The position numbers were made by a program, and so were the translations under genes. The notes under the pieces are model-generated. The model was not told where the DNA came from. It made no database searches and saw only the letters and a program-made list of their open reading frames with translations. DNA of 64,000 nt from Bradyrhizobium diazoefficiens (lineage in GTDB: Bacteria; Pseudomonadota; Alphaproteobacteria; Rhizobiales; Xanthobacteraceae): assembly GCF_016616425.1 (NCBI RefSeq), contig NZ_CP067101.1, positions 1,116,001 to 1,180,000 on the forward strand, read 5' to 3'. The first letter of the stretch is position 1, and every line of letters begins with the position of its first letter. Shown one piece after another: positions 24,188 to 33,654 of the stretch.

Positions 24188-24823
24188 TCACACCTTCTTC
24201 GCTTCCACAGCCATCCGCACCGCAAGCCCAGCCAGCACGGTACCCATCAGCCAGCGCTGCACCAGCATCCAGCTCGGCCGGTTTGCCAGGAACAGCGCGA
24301 TCGATCCGGCGCCGAGCGCGATCATCGCGTTGACGCTGACGCTGATCGCGATCTGGATTGCCCCTAACGTCACCGACTGCGTCAGCACGCTGCCGGCGGC
24401 GGGATCGATGAACTGCGGCAGCAGCGCCAGATACAGCACCGCGATCTTGGGGTTGAGCAGATTGGTGACGAAGCCCATCGCGAACAATTTGCGCGGGCTG
24501 TCGATCGAAAGCGTTTTCACCTGAACCGGCGAGCGCCCGCCCGGCTTCACCGCCTGCCAGGCGAGCCAGAGCATGTAGCCGGCGCCGGCAAAGCGCAGCG
24601 CGTCATAGGCAAAGGGAATCGCAAGCAGCAGCGCGGTGATGCCGAACGCCGCGCATAGCATATAGAACACGAATCCCAGCGCCACGCCGCCGAGCGAGAC
24701 GATGCCCGCCGCGGGTCCCTGCGTGATCGAGCGCGAGATCAGATAGATCATGTTCGGTCCCGGCGTGAGCACGAGACCGAGACAGACGAGGGCAAAGCCG
24801 AGCAGGGCGGAGGTGTGGGGCAT
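24188..24823 (-). CDS. LysE family translocator
   Basis: 211 residues with six predicted membrane helices. The family hallmark LTPGPNMIYLISRSITQGPA is at about residues 19-38, and GAGYMLWLAWQAVK and GFVTNLLNPKIAVLYLALLP follow as usual. LysE/RhtB exporters pump amino acids, homoserine lactones or similar compounds out of the cell. The specific substrate cannot be read from sequence. No adjacent LysG-type regulator is present. It is convergent with the GST gene. Confidence 0.92.
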   Translation of the reverse strand: MPHTSALLGFALVCLGLVLTPGPNMIYLISRSITQGPAAGIVSLGGVALGFVFYMLCAAFGITALLLAIPFAYDALRFAGAGYMLWLAWQAVKPGGRSPVQVKTLSIDSPRKLFAMGFVTNLLNPKIAVLYLALLPQFIDPAAGSVLTQSVTLGAIQIAISVSVNAMIALGAGSIALFLANRPSWMLVQRWLMGTVLAGLAVRMAVEAKKV

Positions 24824-24908
24824 GGGTGAACCGGCGCGGGAGATGCGCTGGTTCTAATATGCACGGGACGGCGGGGCCATCGCGCAATTGCTCGGAGGAC
24901 AATTCAAC

Positions 24909-25022
24909 GCTCGCCGCAGAGCCGGGACCCAGTTTGGTGCGGCATGGGATCCGGATCAGCAGCGCATCACACTGCACTGGAGATGCTTTGTATCGCCACG
25001 GGCGCGCTGCGCAACATCCGGG
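24909..25022. repeat. degenerate intergenic repeat, family C
   Basis: CGCCGCAGAGCCGGGACCCA, then GATCCGGATCAGCAGCGCAT and CGCTGCGCAACATCCGGGAT keep the outline of family C but with many changes. It ends at the polA stop, between lysE and polA. Confidence 0.5.
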
Positions 25023-25023
25023 A

Positions 25024-28000
25024 TCAATGCGCCTCGTCCCAGTTGTTCGCGGCGCGCGCGTCGACATGCAGCGGCACCGACAGCAGCACGGCCGGGAACG
25101 GCGCGTCCTGCATCACGTGCTGCACGACCGGGAGCGTCGCCTCGACCTCGGCGTCCGGCACCTCGAAAATCAGTTCGTCATGGACCTGAAGCAGCATCTG
25201 CGCCGACAGCTTCTTTGCGGCCAGCGCGTCCTCCACCCGCGTCATGGCGCGGCGGATGATATCGGCGGCGGTGCCCTGCAGCCGCGCATTGATCGCGGCG
25301 CGCTCGTTGAAGGCGCGAACCGAGGCGTTCGAAGCCTTGATGTCGGGATAGTACATCTTCCGGCCGAACAGCGTGGTGACGTAGCCGTGGCTCCGGCAGA
25401 AATCGCGCGTCTCGTCCATGTAGGCGCGGATGCCGGGGAAGCGCTCGAAATATTTCTTGATGTAGGCCGAGGCCTCCTCGCGGGCGATGCCGAGCTGGTT
25501 GGCGAGGCCGAACGCGGAGATGCCATAGATGATGCCGAAATTGATCGCCTTGGCGCGGCGGCGGATCTCGCTCGGCATGCCCTTGATCGGCACGCCGAAC
25601 ATTTCCGACGCCGTCATGGCGTGAATGTCGAGCCCGTCGCGGAACGCCTGCTTCAGCACGGGAATGTCGGCGATCTCGGCGAGCAGCCGCAGCTCGATCT
25701 GAGAATAATCGGCCGACACCAGCTTGTGCCCTGGCGTCGCGATGAAGGCACGGCGGATTTTTCTGCCGTCGTCGGTGCGCACCGGGATGTTCTGCAAATT
25801 CGGCTCGTTCGACGACAGTCGCCCGGTCGTGGTCGCCGCCAGCGCGTAGGTCGTGTGCACGCGATGGGTCTGCGGATTGACATAGGTCGGCAGCGCGTCG
25901 GTGTAGGTCGATTTCAGCTTTGAGACCTGGCGCCACTCCAGAATTTTCTTCGGGAAATCGTGGCCCTGTTCGGCGAGCTCGTCGAGCACTTGCGCGGTGG
26001 TGGACCACGCGCCGGTTTTCGTCTTGGTGCCGCCGGGCAATCCCATCTTGCCGAACAGGATGTCGCCGATCTGCTTGGGGCTGCCGACATTGACCGGCTC
26101 GCCCGCGATCTCCTGGATCTCGGCCTCGACGCGGGCCGCAGTCTGGGCAAAGTCGCCGGACAGCCGCGACAAGACCTGGCGGTCGATCGAGATGCCCCGC
26201 CGCTCCATGCGCGCAAGCACCGCGACCAGCGGCCGCTCCAGAGTCTCGTAGACCGCGGTCATGTGCTCGGCGACGAGCCGCGGCTTCAGCACGCGCCAGA
26301 CCCGCAAGGCGACGTCGGCGCCTTCGGCCGACAGCGCAGCGGCCTTCTCGATCGGCGCCTGATCGAAGGTGATCTTGCCCTTGCCGCTGCCGAGCAGCTC
26401 GCTCTCCTTCAGCATGGCATGACCGAACCAGCGCTCGGACAGCGATTCCAGCGCATGCGAGCCGCGCCCTGCATCGAGCACATAGGAGATCAATTGCGCA
26501 TCGTCGGTGTTGCGCAAGGTGATGCCGTGCTGTGCCAGCATCACGGCGGTGAATTTGACGTCGAAGCCGATCTTGAGAACGCCTGCCGATTCCAGCACCG
26601 GCCGCAACGCCTCGATCGCATCGGTGTGCTTGACCTGGTCGGGTGCGAGGCCGGCGTCGAACAGGCCGGCGCCGCCGCCGGACTGTTTGTGCGCCAGTGG
26701 CACATAGCAGGCCTCGTTCGGCGCCAGCGCCAGCGCGATGCCGCAGAGATCGGCCTGCATCGGATCGATCGAGTTCGCCCTCGTCTCGATCGCGACATGG
26801 CCGGCATCGCGAATGCGCGCGATGAAGGCGTTGAGCTCTTTGAGCGTCTTGATCGCCTGATACTTGCTCCGATCGACCGGGAGCTTGCGCAAAGCCTCTT
26901 CGCGCGCAGCGGCGAGCGAGATCGGCGCGCCCTTGGGGCTGGCGGCCTTGTCCTCCTTGCTCGCCGATTTATTGTGCTCGTTCGGCCGCGCCTGCGCTGG
27001 CGTGCCGGTCCCCGGCGTCGGAATGACGTCCGAGGGCGGCAGCGGCGAGAAGACGCTGGCGCCTTTCGCATAGCCGGGGTCGGCGTCGACATTGGCAGGG
27101 TCGATCTGCGAATACTCCGCAACCCGCCGCGTCAGGGTGGTGAACTCCATCGCCTTCAGGAAGGCGATCAGCTTGCGGGCATCGGGCTCGTGGACGGCGA
27201 GGTCGTTGAGCGGCACGTCCAGCTTCACGTTGTCGTCGAGCAGCACGAGTTTTCGCGAGATCCGCGCCTTTTCCGCGTTCTCCAGCAGCGCCTCGCGGCG
27301 CTTGGGCTGCTTGATCTCGCCGGCACGGAACAACAATTGGTCGAGGTCGCCATATTCGGTGATCAACTGGGCCGCGGTCTTGATGCCGATGCCGGGCACG
27401 CCAGGCACGTTGTCGGTGGAATCGCCGGCGAGGGCCTGCACCTCGACGACCTTGTTCGGCGGCACGCCGAACTTCTCGATGACCTCGGGGATGCCGATGC
27501 GGCGGTCCTTCATGGTGTCGTACATGGTGACGCAATCGGTCACGAGCTGCATCAGGTCCTTGTCGGAGGACACGATGGTGGCGCTCGCGCCGCGTTCGCA
27601 GGCCTCGCGCACATAGGTTGCAATGAGATCGTCGGCCTCGAAGCCGACCTGTTCCAGGCAGGGCAGGTCGAAGGCGCGCACGGCTTCGCGGATCAGCGCG
27701 AATTGCGGGATCAGATCGTCGGGAGCCGGCGGCCGGTGCGCCTTGTATTCGGGATAGATCGCGTTGCGGAACGTGACTTCCGACTTGTCGAACACGATGG
27801 CCAGATGCGTCGGCCGGTTGTCCTCGGGCATGTCGCGCAGGAGCTTCCACAGCATGTTGCAGAAGCCGAGCACGGCGTTGACCTGCAGCCCGTCGGACTT
27901 GCGGTTCAGCGGCGGCAGCGCATGATAGGCGCGGAAGATGTAGGAGGAACCGTCGACCAGGAAGACGTGGTCGCCCTTGCCGGCCGCCTTCGCCGCGACC

Positions 28001-28110
28001 GGTTTGGCAGCTTCTGTCGCGGCGGGCTTGGTATCGGCAGCGGCCTCGGGTGCAGCAGCCTTGGTGTCAGCTTGGGTCTTCGAGGATGTCGTCGGCGAGG
28101 TTTTGGGCAT
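25024..28110 (-). CDS. polA: DNA polymerase I, with apparently inactive proofreading domain
   Basis: 1028 residues from MPKTSPTTSSKTQADTK. An Ala/Lys/Pro-rich extension of about 45 residues precedes the 5'-3' exonuclease domain (HVFLVDGSSYIFRAYHALPP, FEADDLIATYV, SSDKDLMQLV, DSTDNVPGVPGIGIKTA). The polymerase domain is complete: ADYSQIELRLLAEI (motif A), RRRAKAINFGIIYG (motif B), QVHDELIFEV (motif C). In the 3'-5' exonuclease domain the expected DTET is ETRA (HVAIETRANSID) and the expected YAAEDAD is LSAEGAD, so the metal-binding Asp/Glu residues look replaced. Length exceeds E. coli Pol I (928) owing to the N-terminal extension and a linker around PSDVIPTPGTGTPAQARPNE. It fills gaps in repair and replaces Okazaki primers. 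Confidence 0.96.
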   Translation of the reverse strand: MPKTSPTTSSKTQADTKAAAPEAAADTKPAATEAAKPVAAKAAGKGDHVFLVDGSSYIFRAYHALPPLNRKSDGLQVNAVLGFCNMLWKLLRDMPEDNRPTHLAIVFDKSEVTFRNAIYPEYKAHRPPAPDDLIPQFALIREAVRAFDLPCLEQVGFEADDLIATYVREACERGASATIVSSDKDLMQLVTDCVTMYDTMKDRRIGIPEVIEKFGVPPNKVVEVQALAGDSTDNVPGVPGIGIKTAAQLITEYGDLDQLLFRAGEIKQPKRREALLENAEKARISRKLVLLDDNVKLDVPLNDLAVHEPDARKLIAFLKAMEFTTLTRRVAEYSQIDPANVDADPGYAKGASVFSPLPPSDVIPTPGTGTPAQARPNEHNKSASKEDKAASPKGAPISLAAAREEALRKLPVDRSKYQAIKTLKELNAFIARIRDAGHVAIETRANSIDPMQADLCGIALALAPNEACYVPLAHKQSGGGAGLFDAGLAPDQVKHTDAIEALRPVLESAGVLKIGFDVKFTAVMLAQHGITLRNTDDAQLISYVLDAGRGSHALESLSERWFGHAMLKESELLGSGKGKITFDQAPIEKAAALSAEGADVALRVWRVLKPRLVAEHMTAVYETLERPLVAVLARMERRGISIDRQVLSRLSGDFAQTAARVEAEIQEIAGEPVNVGSPKQIGDILFGKMGLPGGTKTKTGAWSTTAQVLDELAEQGHDFPKKILEWRQVSKLKSTYTDALPTYVNPQTHRVHTTYALAATTTGRLSSNEPNLQNIPVRTDDGRKIRRAFIATPGHKLVSADYSQIELRLLAEIADIPVLKQAFRDGLDIHAMTASEMFGVPIKGMPSEIRRRAKAINFGIIYGISAFGLANQLGIAREEASAYIKKYFERFPGIRAYMDETRDFCRSHGYVTTLFGRKMYYPDIKASNASVRAFNERAAINARLQGTAADIIRRAMTRVEDALAAKKLSAQMLLQVHDELIFEVPDAEVEATLPVVQHVMQDAPFPAVLLSVPLHVDARAANNWDEAH

Positions 28111-28187
28111 GGCCGCAATGTATGAATTTTTGCGGGCTTTGACAGCCTTGGGAGGGGGATTTTTGGATCGATTCACACCTCATCGTC

Positions 28188-28340
28188 GTCCCGGACAAGC
28201 GCAGCGAAGCGGAGCGCAGATCCGGGACCCATAAGCGCAGGAGGAGTTTGGCTAGGACTGTCGTGATTGGGACCTGAAGACCAGAGCCTATCGATAGATC
28301 ACACGGTATGGGTCCCTGCGTTCGCAGGGACGACACCGAG
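28188..28340. repeat. composite intergenic repeat between polA and the acyltransferase gene
   Basis: CGTCCCGGACAAGCGCAGCG with GCGCAGATCCGGGACCCATA is a family C-like half. A second hairpin, GGTCCCTGCGTTCGCAGGGA, follows near 28311-28330. The stretch separates the tail of the acyltransferase gene from the polA start and must also hold the polA promoter. Confidence 0.6.
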
Positions 28341-28347
28341 GACGGAG

Positions 28348-29415
28348 CTACTCCGCGGCCTGCAACACCGGCCCCGCCTTCTTCGGCGCGATCCAGAACG
28401 CATCGGGTCGCTCGAACAGGAAGCGGGCATTGAGCCGCAATGCGGTCTGCCAGATCGCGAGCGCGCCGAGCACGCCTGCGATTGTGACGATCAGCGACAC
28501 CGTGCCGATATCGGGAATGACAGCGGTGCGCAGCAGCAGCGTCCGCGTCGCCGCCATCGGCAGGAAGAAGGCGAGATAGATCACGATCGAATGCTCGCCG
28601 CAGAAGCGGAAGAAATTGAGCCACTGCGCGCGCGCGAGCAGCGTGCCTATCGTGATGATGGCGCAGGCGCCGGCAAAGCCGAGCACGAGCGAGACGATCT
28701 TCCATTCGCTGACGCCCCACACGACGAGGCCGGAATTGATCAGCGCCCAGGCCGCGAGCGCTGCGAGCGCAAGCGCCGGATGCTTCCGCGCGCGATCCGA
28801 CAGCGCGAACACGTAGGGCGCGAAGAGATAGCCCGAATAGAAATAGACGAAGCGCGAGCAGAACTCGTCGATGACCGTCCAGCCGGTCGTGACGCGAGCG
28901 GTCTCCAGCGCGGCGGCGACGAGCCAGATCGCGGGCGTCGGGATTTTGCGTGTCAGTTTTGTGACGACAAAGAAGATCGGCAGCAGATAGATGAACCACA
29001 GCGTGCCGAACGGCTCCACGAACGATTCGAGATATAGCAGGGCGGCGTCCCGCCAGCTCGTCTCCGCCGCGAAAGCGGGCGCCTTGAAGCCGAACTGGAT
29101 TGTCACCCAGACGACATAGAAATAGGCGAAATGCATCACCTTGCGGTCGAGATAGGTCCGCCAGTCCCGATCGATCACCAGCGGCAGGAACAGGCCCGAA
29201 ATCAGGAAGAAATCCGGCATCCGGAACGGCTTTGCGAAAGCCACGGCGACATGCATGAAACCGGAATGGCCGGCGGTGAGCTCGACCCCCAGCACCGAAT
29301 GCATCATCACGACCATGACGATGCAGATGCCCTTGGCGTAGTCGACCCAGTCGACGCGCGCGGCAGAAGGGGCCCTGGAAAGCCCGGCCGCAGCGATTGT
29401 GCCTGATCGTGCCAT
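28348..29415 (-). CDS. acyltransferase family 3 membrane protein
   Basis: 355 residues with about ten hydrophobic helices. The family motif is seen near the N-terminus: RVDWVDYAKGICIVMVVMMH, then FRMPDFFLISGLFLP. These integral membrane enzymes move acyl groups (acetyl, succinyl and others) onto sugars of exopolysaccharide, lipopolysaccharide, Nod factors or glucans. The adjacent, divergently transcribed UDP-glucose dehydrogenase gene makes a polysaccharide link plausible but unproven. The C-terminal tail ERPDAFWIAPKKAGPVLQAAE is cytosolic-like. Confidence 0.9.
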   Translation of the reverse strand: MARSGTIAAAGLSRAPSAARVDWVDYAKGICIVMVVMMHSVLGVELTAGHSGFMHVAVAFAKPFRMPDFFLISGLFLPLVIDRDWRTYLDRKVMHFAYFYVVWVTIQFGFKAPAFAAETSWRDAALLYLESFVEPFGTLWFIYLLPIFFVVTKLTRKIPTPAIWLVAAALETARVTTGWTVIDEFCSRFVYFYSGYLFAPYVFALSDRARKHPALALAALAAWALINSGLVVWGVSEWKIVSLVLGFAGACAIITIGTLLARAQWLNFFRFCGEHSIVIYLAFFLPMAATRTLLLRTAVIPDIGTVSLIVTIAGVLGALAIWQTALRLNARFLFERPDAFWIAPKKAGPVLQAAE

Positions 29416-29608
29416 GGTGTCCCTTTTCGAGGCGCCTTCCGCCCGTCCCTGTTCGGGTGGGGGGCAGTTTGGAGCCCAGTAGTTTCCGACTTCTTTACCG
29501 GTTCAAATCGCGGGCCGGTTTTGCATGCGGACTGTTCCATGACCTCTGGAAAATGCTAAACCGCCCCCGAATTGGGCTTTCGTTAACCAAGCTGGAACAG
29601 GATTTTTC

Positions 29609-30925
29609 ATGCGCATCGCGATGATCGGCACAGGCTATGTGGGACTGGTGTCCGGAGCCTGCTTTGCGGATTTCGGTCATGACGTCACCTGCGTCGACAA
29701 GGACGAGAAGAAGATCGCAGCGCTCCATCGCGGCGAGATCCCGATCTACGAGCCCGGCCTCGATGAGCTGGTTGCGACCAACGTCAAGGCCAAGCGGCTC
29801 GACTTCACCACCGATCTGAAGAAGCCGGTCGCCGACGCCGATGCGGTGTTCATCGCAGTCGGCACGCCGTCGCGTCGCGGCGATGGCCACGCCGATCTCT
29901 CCTACGTCTATGCTGCCGCGCGCGAGATCGCGCAGTCGCTTCAAGGCTTCACCGTCGTGGTGACGAAGTCGACCGTGCCGGTCGGTACCGGCGACGAGGT
30001 CGAACGCATCGTCCGCGAGACCAATCCCGACGCCGACGTCGTGGTCGCCTCGAATCCCGAATTCCTCCGTGAGGGCGCGGCGATCCGCGACTTCAAGTTT
30101 CCCGACCGCATCGTGGTCGGCACCTCCGACGAGCGCGGCCGCAAGGTCATGGGCGATATCTATCGCCCGCTGTCGCTGAACCAGGCGCCGCTGATGTTCA
30201 CGGAACGACGCACCGCCGAGATGATCAAATACGCGGCGAATGCGTTCCTGGCGACCAAGATCACCTTCATCAACGAGATCGCCGATCTCTCCGAAAAGGC
30301 CGGCGCCAACGTGCAGGAGGTCGCACGCGGCATTGGCCTCGACAACCGGATCGGCACCAAATTCCTGCATGCCGGTCCCGGCTTCGGCGGCTCGTGCTTC
30401 CCGAAGGACACCAAGGCGCTGATCAAGATCGCGCAGGATTACGACGTCTCCTTGCGCATCGTCGAATCCGTGCTCGCGGTCAACGAGAACCGCAAGCGCG
30501 CGATGGCGCGCAAAGTGAGCCAGGCGCTCGGCGGAAATTTGCGCGGCAAGACGGTCGCTGTGCTCGGCCTCACCTTCAAGCCCGATACCGACGACATGCG
30601 CGATGCGCCGTCGATCCCGCTGGTGACCGGCCTGATCGACATGGGCGCGAAGGTCAAGGCATTTGATCCCGTCGGCATGGAGCAGGCGAAGAGCGAGCTG
30701 CCCAGCATCATCTATTGCGAGGACGCCTATTCCTGCGCGCAAGGCGCCGATGCGCTCGTCATCGTCACCGAATGGGTGCAGTTCCGGGCGCTCGATCTCG
30801 ACCGTCTCAAGACCGTCATGGCGCAGCCCGTCATCGTCGACTTGCGCAACATCTATCGTCCCGAAGACATGGAAGCCGCCGGCTTCACCTACGACAGCGT
30901 CGGCCGCCCGCCGGTGCAGCGCTGA
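29609..30925 (+). CDS. ugd: UDP-glucose 6-dehydrogenase
   Basis: 438 residues. Oxidises UDP-glucose to UDP-glucuronate with two NAD+, supplying precursors for exopolysaccharide and lipid modification. Seen: NAD site MRIAMIGTGYVGLVSGACFA, FIAVGTPSRRGDGHADLSYV, STVPVGTGDEVERIV, the sugar-binding ANAFLATKITFINEIADLSE, the catalytic Cys in FGGSCFPKDTKALIKIA, and the C-terminal NAD/UDP domain with VAVLGLTFKPDTDDMRDAPS. Length is normal. Start ATG follows CAGGAT. A GDP-mannose dehydrogenase is the main alternative within the superfamily but fits less well. Confidence 0.93.
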   Translation: MRIAMIGTGYVGLVSGACFADFGHDVTCVDKDEKKIAALHRGEIPIYEPGLDELVATNVKAKRLDFTTDLKKPVADADAVFIAVGTPSRRGDGHADLSYVYAAAREIAQSLQGFTVVVTKSTVPVGTGDEVERIVRETNPDADVVVASNPEFLREGAAIRDFKFPDRIVVGTSDERGRKVMGDIYRPLSLNQAPLMFTERRTAEMIKYAANAFLATKITFINEIADLSEKAGANVQEVARGIGLDNRIGTKFLHAGPGFGGSCFPKDTKALIKIAQDYDVSLRIVESVLAVNENRKRAMARKVSQALGGNLRGKTVAVLGLTFKPDTDDMRDAPSIPLVTGLIDMGAKVKAFDPVGMEQAKSELPSIIYCEDAYSCAQGADALVIVTEWVQFRALDLDRLKTVMAQPVIVDLRNIYRPEDMEAAGFTYDSVGRPPVQR

Positions 30926-30951
30926 TAGCAGACTGGTTATCCGCTAAATCC

Positions 30952-31043
30952 ATCATGGTCGGGCTTGTCCCGGCCATCCACGTCTGTTTTGTAGGCTGGC
31001 CAGACCACGTGGATGCCCGGGACAAGCCCGGGCATGACGACGG
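30952..31043. repeat. intergenic palindromic repeat, family B
   Basis: ATCATGGTCGGGCTTGTCCC, GGCCATCCACG and CGTGGATGCCCGGGACAAGC, CCGGGCATGACGAC form a nearly perfect long palindrome. It lies between ugd and the start of hrpB, which begins nine bases after it. Confidence 0.85.
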
Positions 31044-31052
31044 GATGTTTCC

Positions 31053-33527
31053 TTGCCCCGCAGTTTCGACACGCCCCTCCCCATCGATGCCGTGCTCGAC
31101 GACCTCTCGCGCACGCTGGAGGCGCATAACGCCGCCGTGCTGGTGGCCCCTCCAGGCGCCGGCAAGACGACACGCGTGCCGTTGGCCTTGCTCGATGCGC
31201 CGTGGGCCGCGGGCAAGAAGATCATCCTGCTGGAGCCGCGCCGCATCGCCGCGCGTGCCAGCGCCGATCGGATGGCCAAATCGCTTCGAGAGCGTGCCGG
31301 CGAGACCGTCGGTTATCGCGTCCGGTTCGGCTCGAAGATATCGCGCGCCACCCGCATCGAAGTGGTGACCGAGGGCATCTTCACCCGCCAGATCCTCGAC
31401 GATCCCGAGCTCTCCGGCGTTGCCGCCATTCTGTTCGACGAATTCCACGAGCGCTCCCTCGATGCCGACATGGGCCTCGCGCTGGCCCGCGACGCGCAAA
31501 CCGGCCTGCGCGAGGATCTGCGCATCCTCGTGATGTCGGCAACGCTCGACGGTGCACGCGTGGCAAGACTGCTCGGGGAGGCGCCCGTTGTCGAGAGCGA
31601 GGGCCGCGCCTTCCCCGTGGAGACGCGCTATCTCGGCCGCAACGCGGACGCACCGGTGGAGCGGCAGATGGCGGATGCGATCGCGTCCGCGCTTCGCGCC
31701 GATAGCGGCTCTGTGCTGGCATTCCTGCCCGGCGCCGCCGAAATCCGCCGCACCCAGAATTTCCTCTCTGAGCGCGTGCAGGACGCCTCGATCGAGGTCG
31801 TGCCGCTGTTCGGCGCGCTCGACGCCGCCGTGCAGGACCGGGCCATCGCGCCGGCACCCAGGGGCACGCGCAAGGTGGTGTTGGCGACGTCGATCGCGGA
31901 GACCTCGCTGACGATCGAAGGCGTGCGCATCGTGGTCGATTCCGGACTTGCCCGCGTGCCGCGCTACGAGCCGGACATCGGGCTGACCCGGCTCGAGACC
32001 GTGCGCGCTTCGCGTGCGGCGGTGGACCAGCGCCGCGGTCGCGCCGGCCGCACCGAGCCGGGTGTCTGCTATCGGCTGTGGGACGAACCGCAGACGGCCT
32101 CGCTCGCGCCCTACACCCAGCCGGAAATCCTCAGCGCCGATCTGTCCTCGCTGGTGCTCGATCTCGCGCAATGGGGCGTTGCCGATCCGGCCGTGCTGTC
32201 GTTCCTCGACCCTCCGCCCGCGCCGGCTTGGAAGGAAGCAAAAAGCCTGCTCACCGAGCTCAACGCGCTCGATGGCGACGGCCGCATTACCGCAGAAGGC
32301 AAGAGCCTGCGCGCGCTCGCGCTGCCGCCGCGGCTGGCGCGCATGATCGTGGATTCGCATCGTGCCGGCGAGGGCGAAGCCGCCGCCGAGATCGCGGCCA
32401 TCATCACCGAACGCGGGCTTGGCGGCGACAGCGTCGATCTCGAGCACCGGCGCGACCAGTTTCGCCGTGACCGCTCGTCGCGCGCCGTCAGCGCGCGCGA
32501 CCTCGCGCGGCGCTGGGCCTCGCAGGTGGCGGCGTCGGAGAAGGCTGGACCGCAGGATGATCTCTCAACCGGTCTGATGCTCGCCTATGCCTTTCCGGAC
32601 CGCGTCGCGCGCAATCGCGGCAATGGAAGTTTCGTGCTTGCCAATGGCCGCGGCGCAGCGGTCGAGCAGACCTCCTCGCTTGCTCGCGCGCCCTACATCG
32701 CAATTGGCGAGATGACGGGAACGGCGGCGAACGGGCGCATCCTGCTCGCCGCGCAAATCACCGAGGACGAGATCGAGCAGCACTTTGCCGAGCATATCGA
32801 GACCGTCGACGAAATTTCGTTCGACCGCGGCGCGATGGCGCTGCGCGCGCGGCGCAAGCGCGCACTGCATGCGATCACACTGTCGGAAGCCACCCTCGCA
32901 TTGTCGCCTTCGGAGGACACCGCGCGCATTCTCGCCGACGGACTGATCGCCGCCGGCCTCGATCGGTTGCCCTGGTCGAAGGCCGCAAAGCAATGGCGCG
33001 ACCGGGTGATGTTCCTGCGCAAGGCCGAAGGCGACGCCTGGCCCGATCTGTCCGACGACGGGCTGATCGCGCGGCGCGATGACTGGCTGGTGCCGGCGCT
33101 CACCGACAAGATCGCGCTGAGGGACGTCTCCGCCGGCGATCTCTCCGACGCCCTGATGGCGTTGCTGCCGTGGGAGATGCGCGCGCGGCTCGATCGCGAG
33201 GCGCCGACGCATTTCGAGGCGCCGACCGGAAGCGTGCTCGCGATCGACTACGAGGCCGAGCAGGGGCCGACCATCGCGGTGCGCCTTCAGGAATTGTTCG
33301 GCCTCAACACCCATCCCTCGATCGCCGCCGGCAAGGTGCCGCTGGTGCTGGAATTGCTGTCGCCGGCGCAGCGGCCGGTGCAGGTGACGCGCGATCTTCC
33401 AGGCTTCTGGCGCGGCAGCTATGCGGCCGTGCGCTCCGACCTGCGCGGGCGCTATCCGCGCCATCCCTGGCCGGACGATCCGGCCAATGCGCTGCCGACC
33501 CGGCGGGCGAAGCCGCGCGGGACCTGA
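31053..33527 (+). CDS. hrpB: ATP-dependent helicase HrpB
   Basis: 824 residues from TTG (reading MPRSFDTPLPIDAVLDDLSR), the family's usual start region and just clear of the repeat. DEAH/DExH helicase motifs: APPGAGKTTRVPLALL (Walker A), VVTEGIFTRQ, FDEFHERSLDADMGLALARD (DEFH), VMSATLDG, VLATSIAETSLTIEGVRIVV, and QRRGRAGRTEPGVCYRLW. The long C-terminal HrpB-specific region has RDLPGFWRGSYAAVRSDLRG, YPRHPWPDDPANALPTRRAK. HrpB is an RNA/DNA helicase of uncertain physiological role, implicated in some bacteria in RNA handling. Start codon choice is moderately uncertain. Confidence 0.95.
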   Translation: MPRSFDTPLPIDAVLDDLSRTLEAHNAAVLVAPPGAGKTTRVPLALLDAPWAAGKKIILLEPRRIAARASADRMAKSLRERAGETVGYRVRFGSKISRATRIEVVTEGIFTRQILDDPELSGVAAILFDEFHERSLDADMGLALARDAQTGLREDLRILVMSATLDGARVARLLGEAPVVESEGRAFPVETRYLGRNADAPVERQMADAIASALRADSGSVLAFLPGAAEIRRTQNFLSERVQDASIEVVPLFGALDAAVQDRAIAPAPRGTRKVVLATSIAETSLTIEGVRIVVDSGLARVPRYEPDIGLTRLETVRASRAAVDQRRGRAGRTEPGVCYRLWDEPQTASLAPYTQPEILSADLSSLVLDLAQWGVADPAVLSFLDPPPAPAWKEAKSLLTELNALDGDGRITAEGKSLRALALPPRLARMIVDSHRAGEGEAAAEIAAIITERGLGGDSVDLEHRRDQFRRDRSSRAVSARDLARRWASQVAASEKAGPQDDLSTGLMLAYAFPDRVARNRGNGSFVLANGRGAAVEQTSSLARAPYIAIGEMTGTAANGRILLAAQITEDEIEQHFAEHIETVDEISFDRGAMALRARRKRALHAITLSEATLALSPSEDTARILADGLIAAGLDRLPWSKAAKQWRDRVMFLRKAEGDAWPDLSDDGLIARRDDWLVPALTDKIALRDVSAGDLSDALMALLPWEMRARLDREAPTHFEAPTGSVLAIDYEAEQGPTIAVRLQELFGLNTHPSIAAGKVPLVLELLSPAQRPVQVTRDLPGFWRGSYAAVRSDLRGRYPRHPWPDDPANALPTRRAKPRGT

Positions 33528-33654
33528 GAACTCGCGACCGGCATTAACCGTCCGCTCATCCTTTTCATCAAAATGGCACCGGCTCAGCCGCGGCTCTGCT
33601 CGCGGGCGGACGTGCCGCGTGGTCAAATCGAGCTTTCGGCTCGGAAGTGGTGTG

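Noticed and set aside
25960..28125. A very long open frame on the plus strand opposite polA
   Set aside because: It is the GC-rich antisense shadow of polA, with Arg/Gly/Asp-biased composition and no ribosome site; polA motifs on the other strand are unmistakable.
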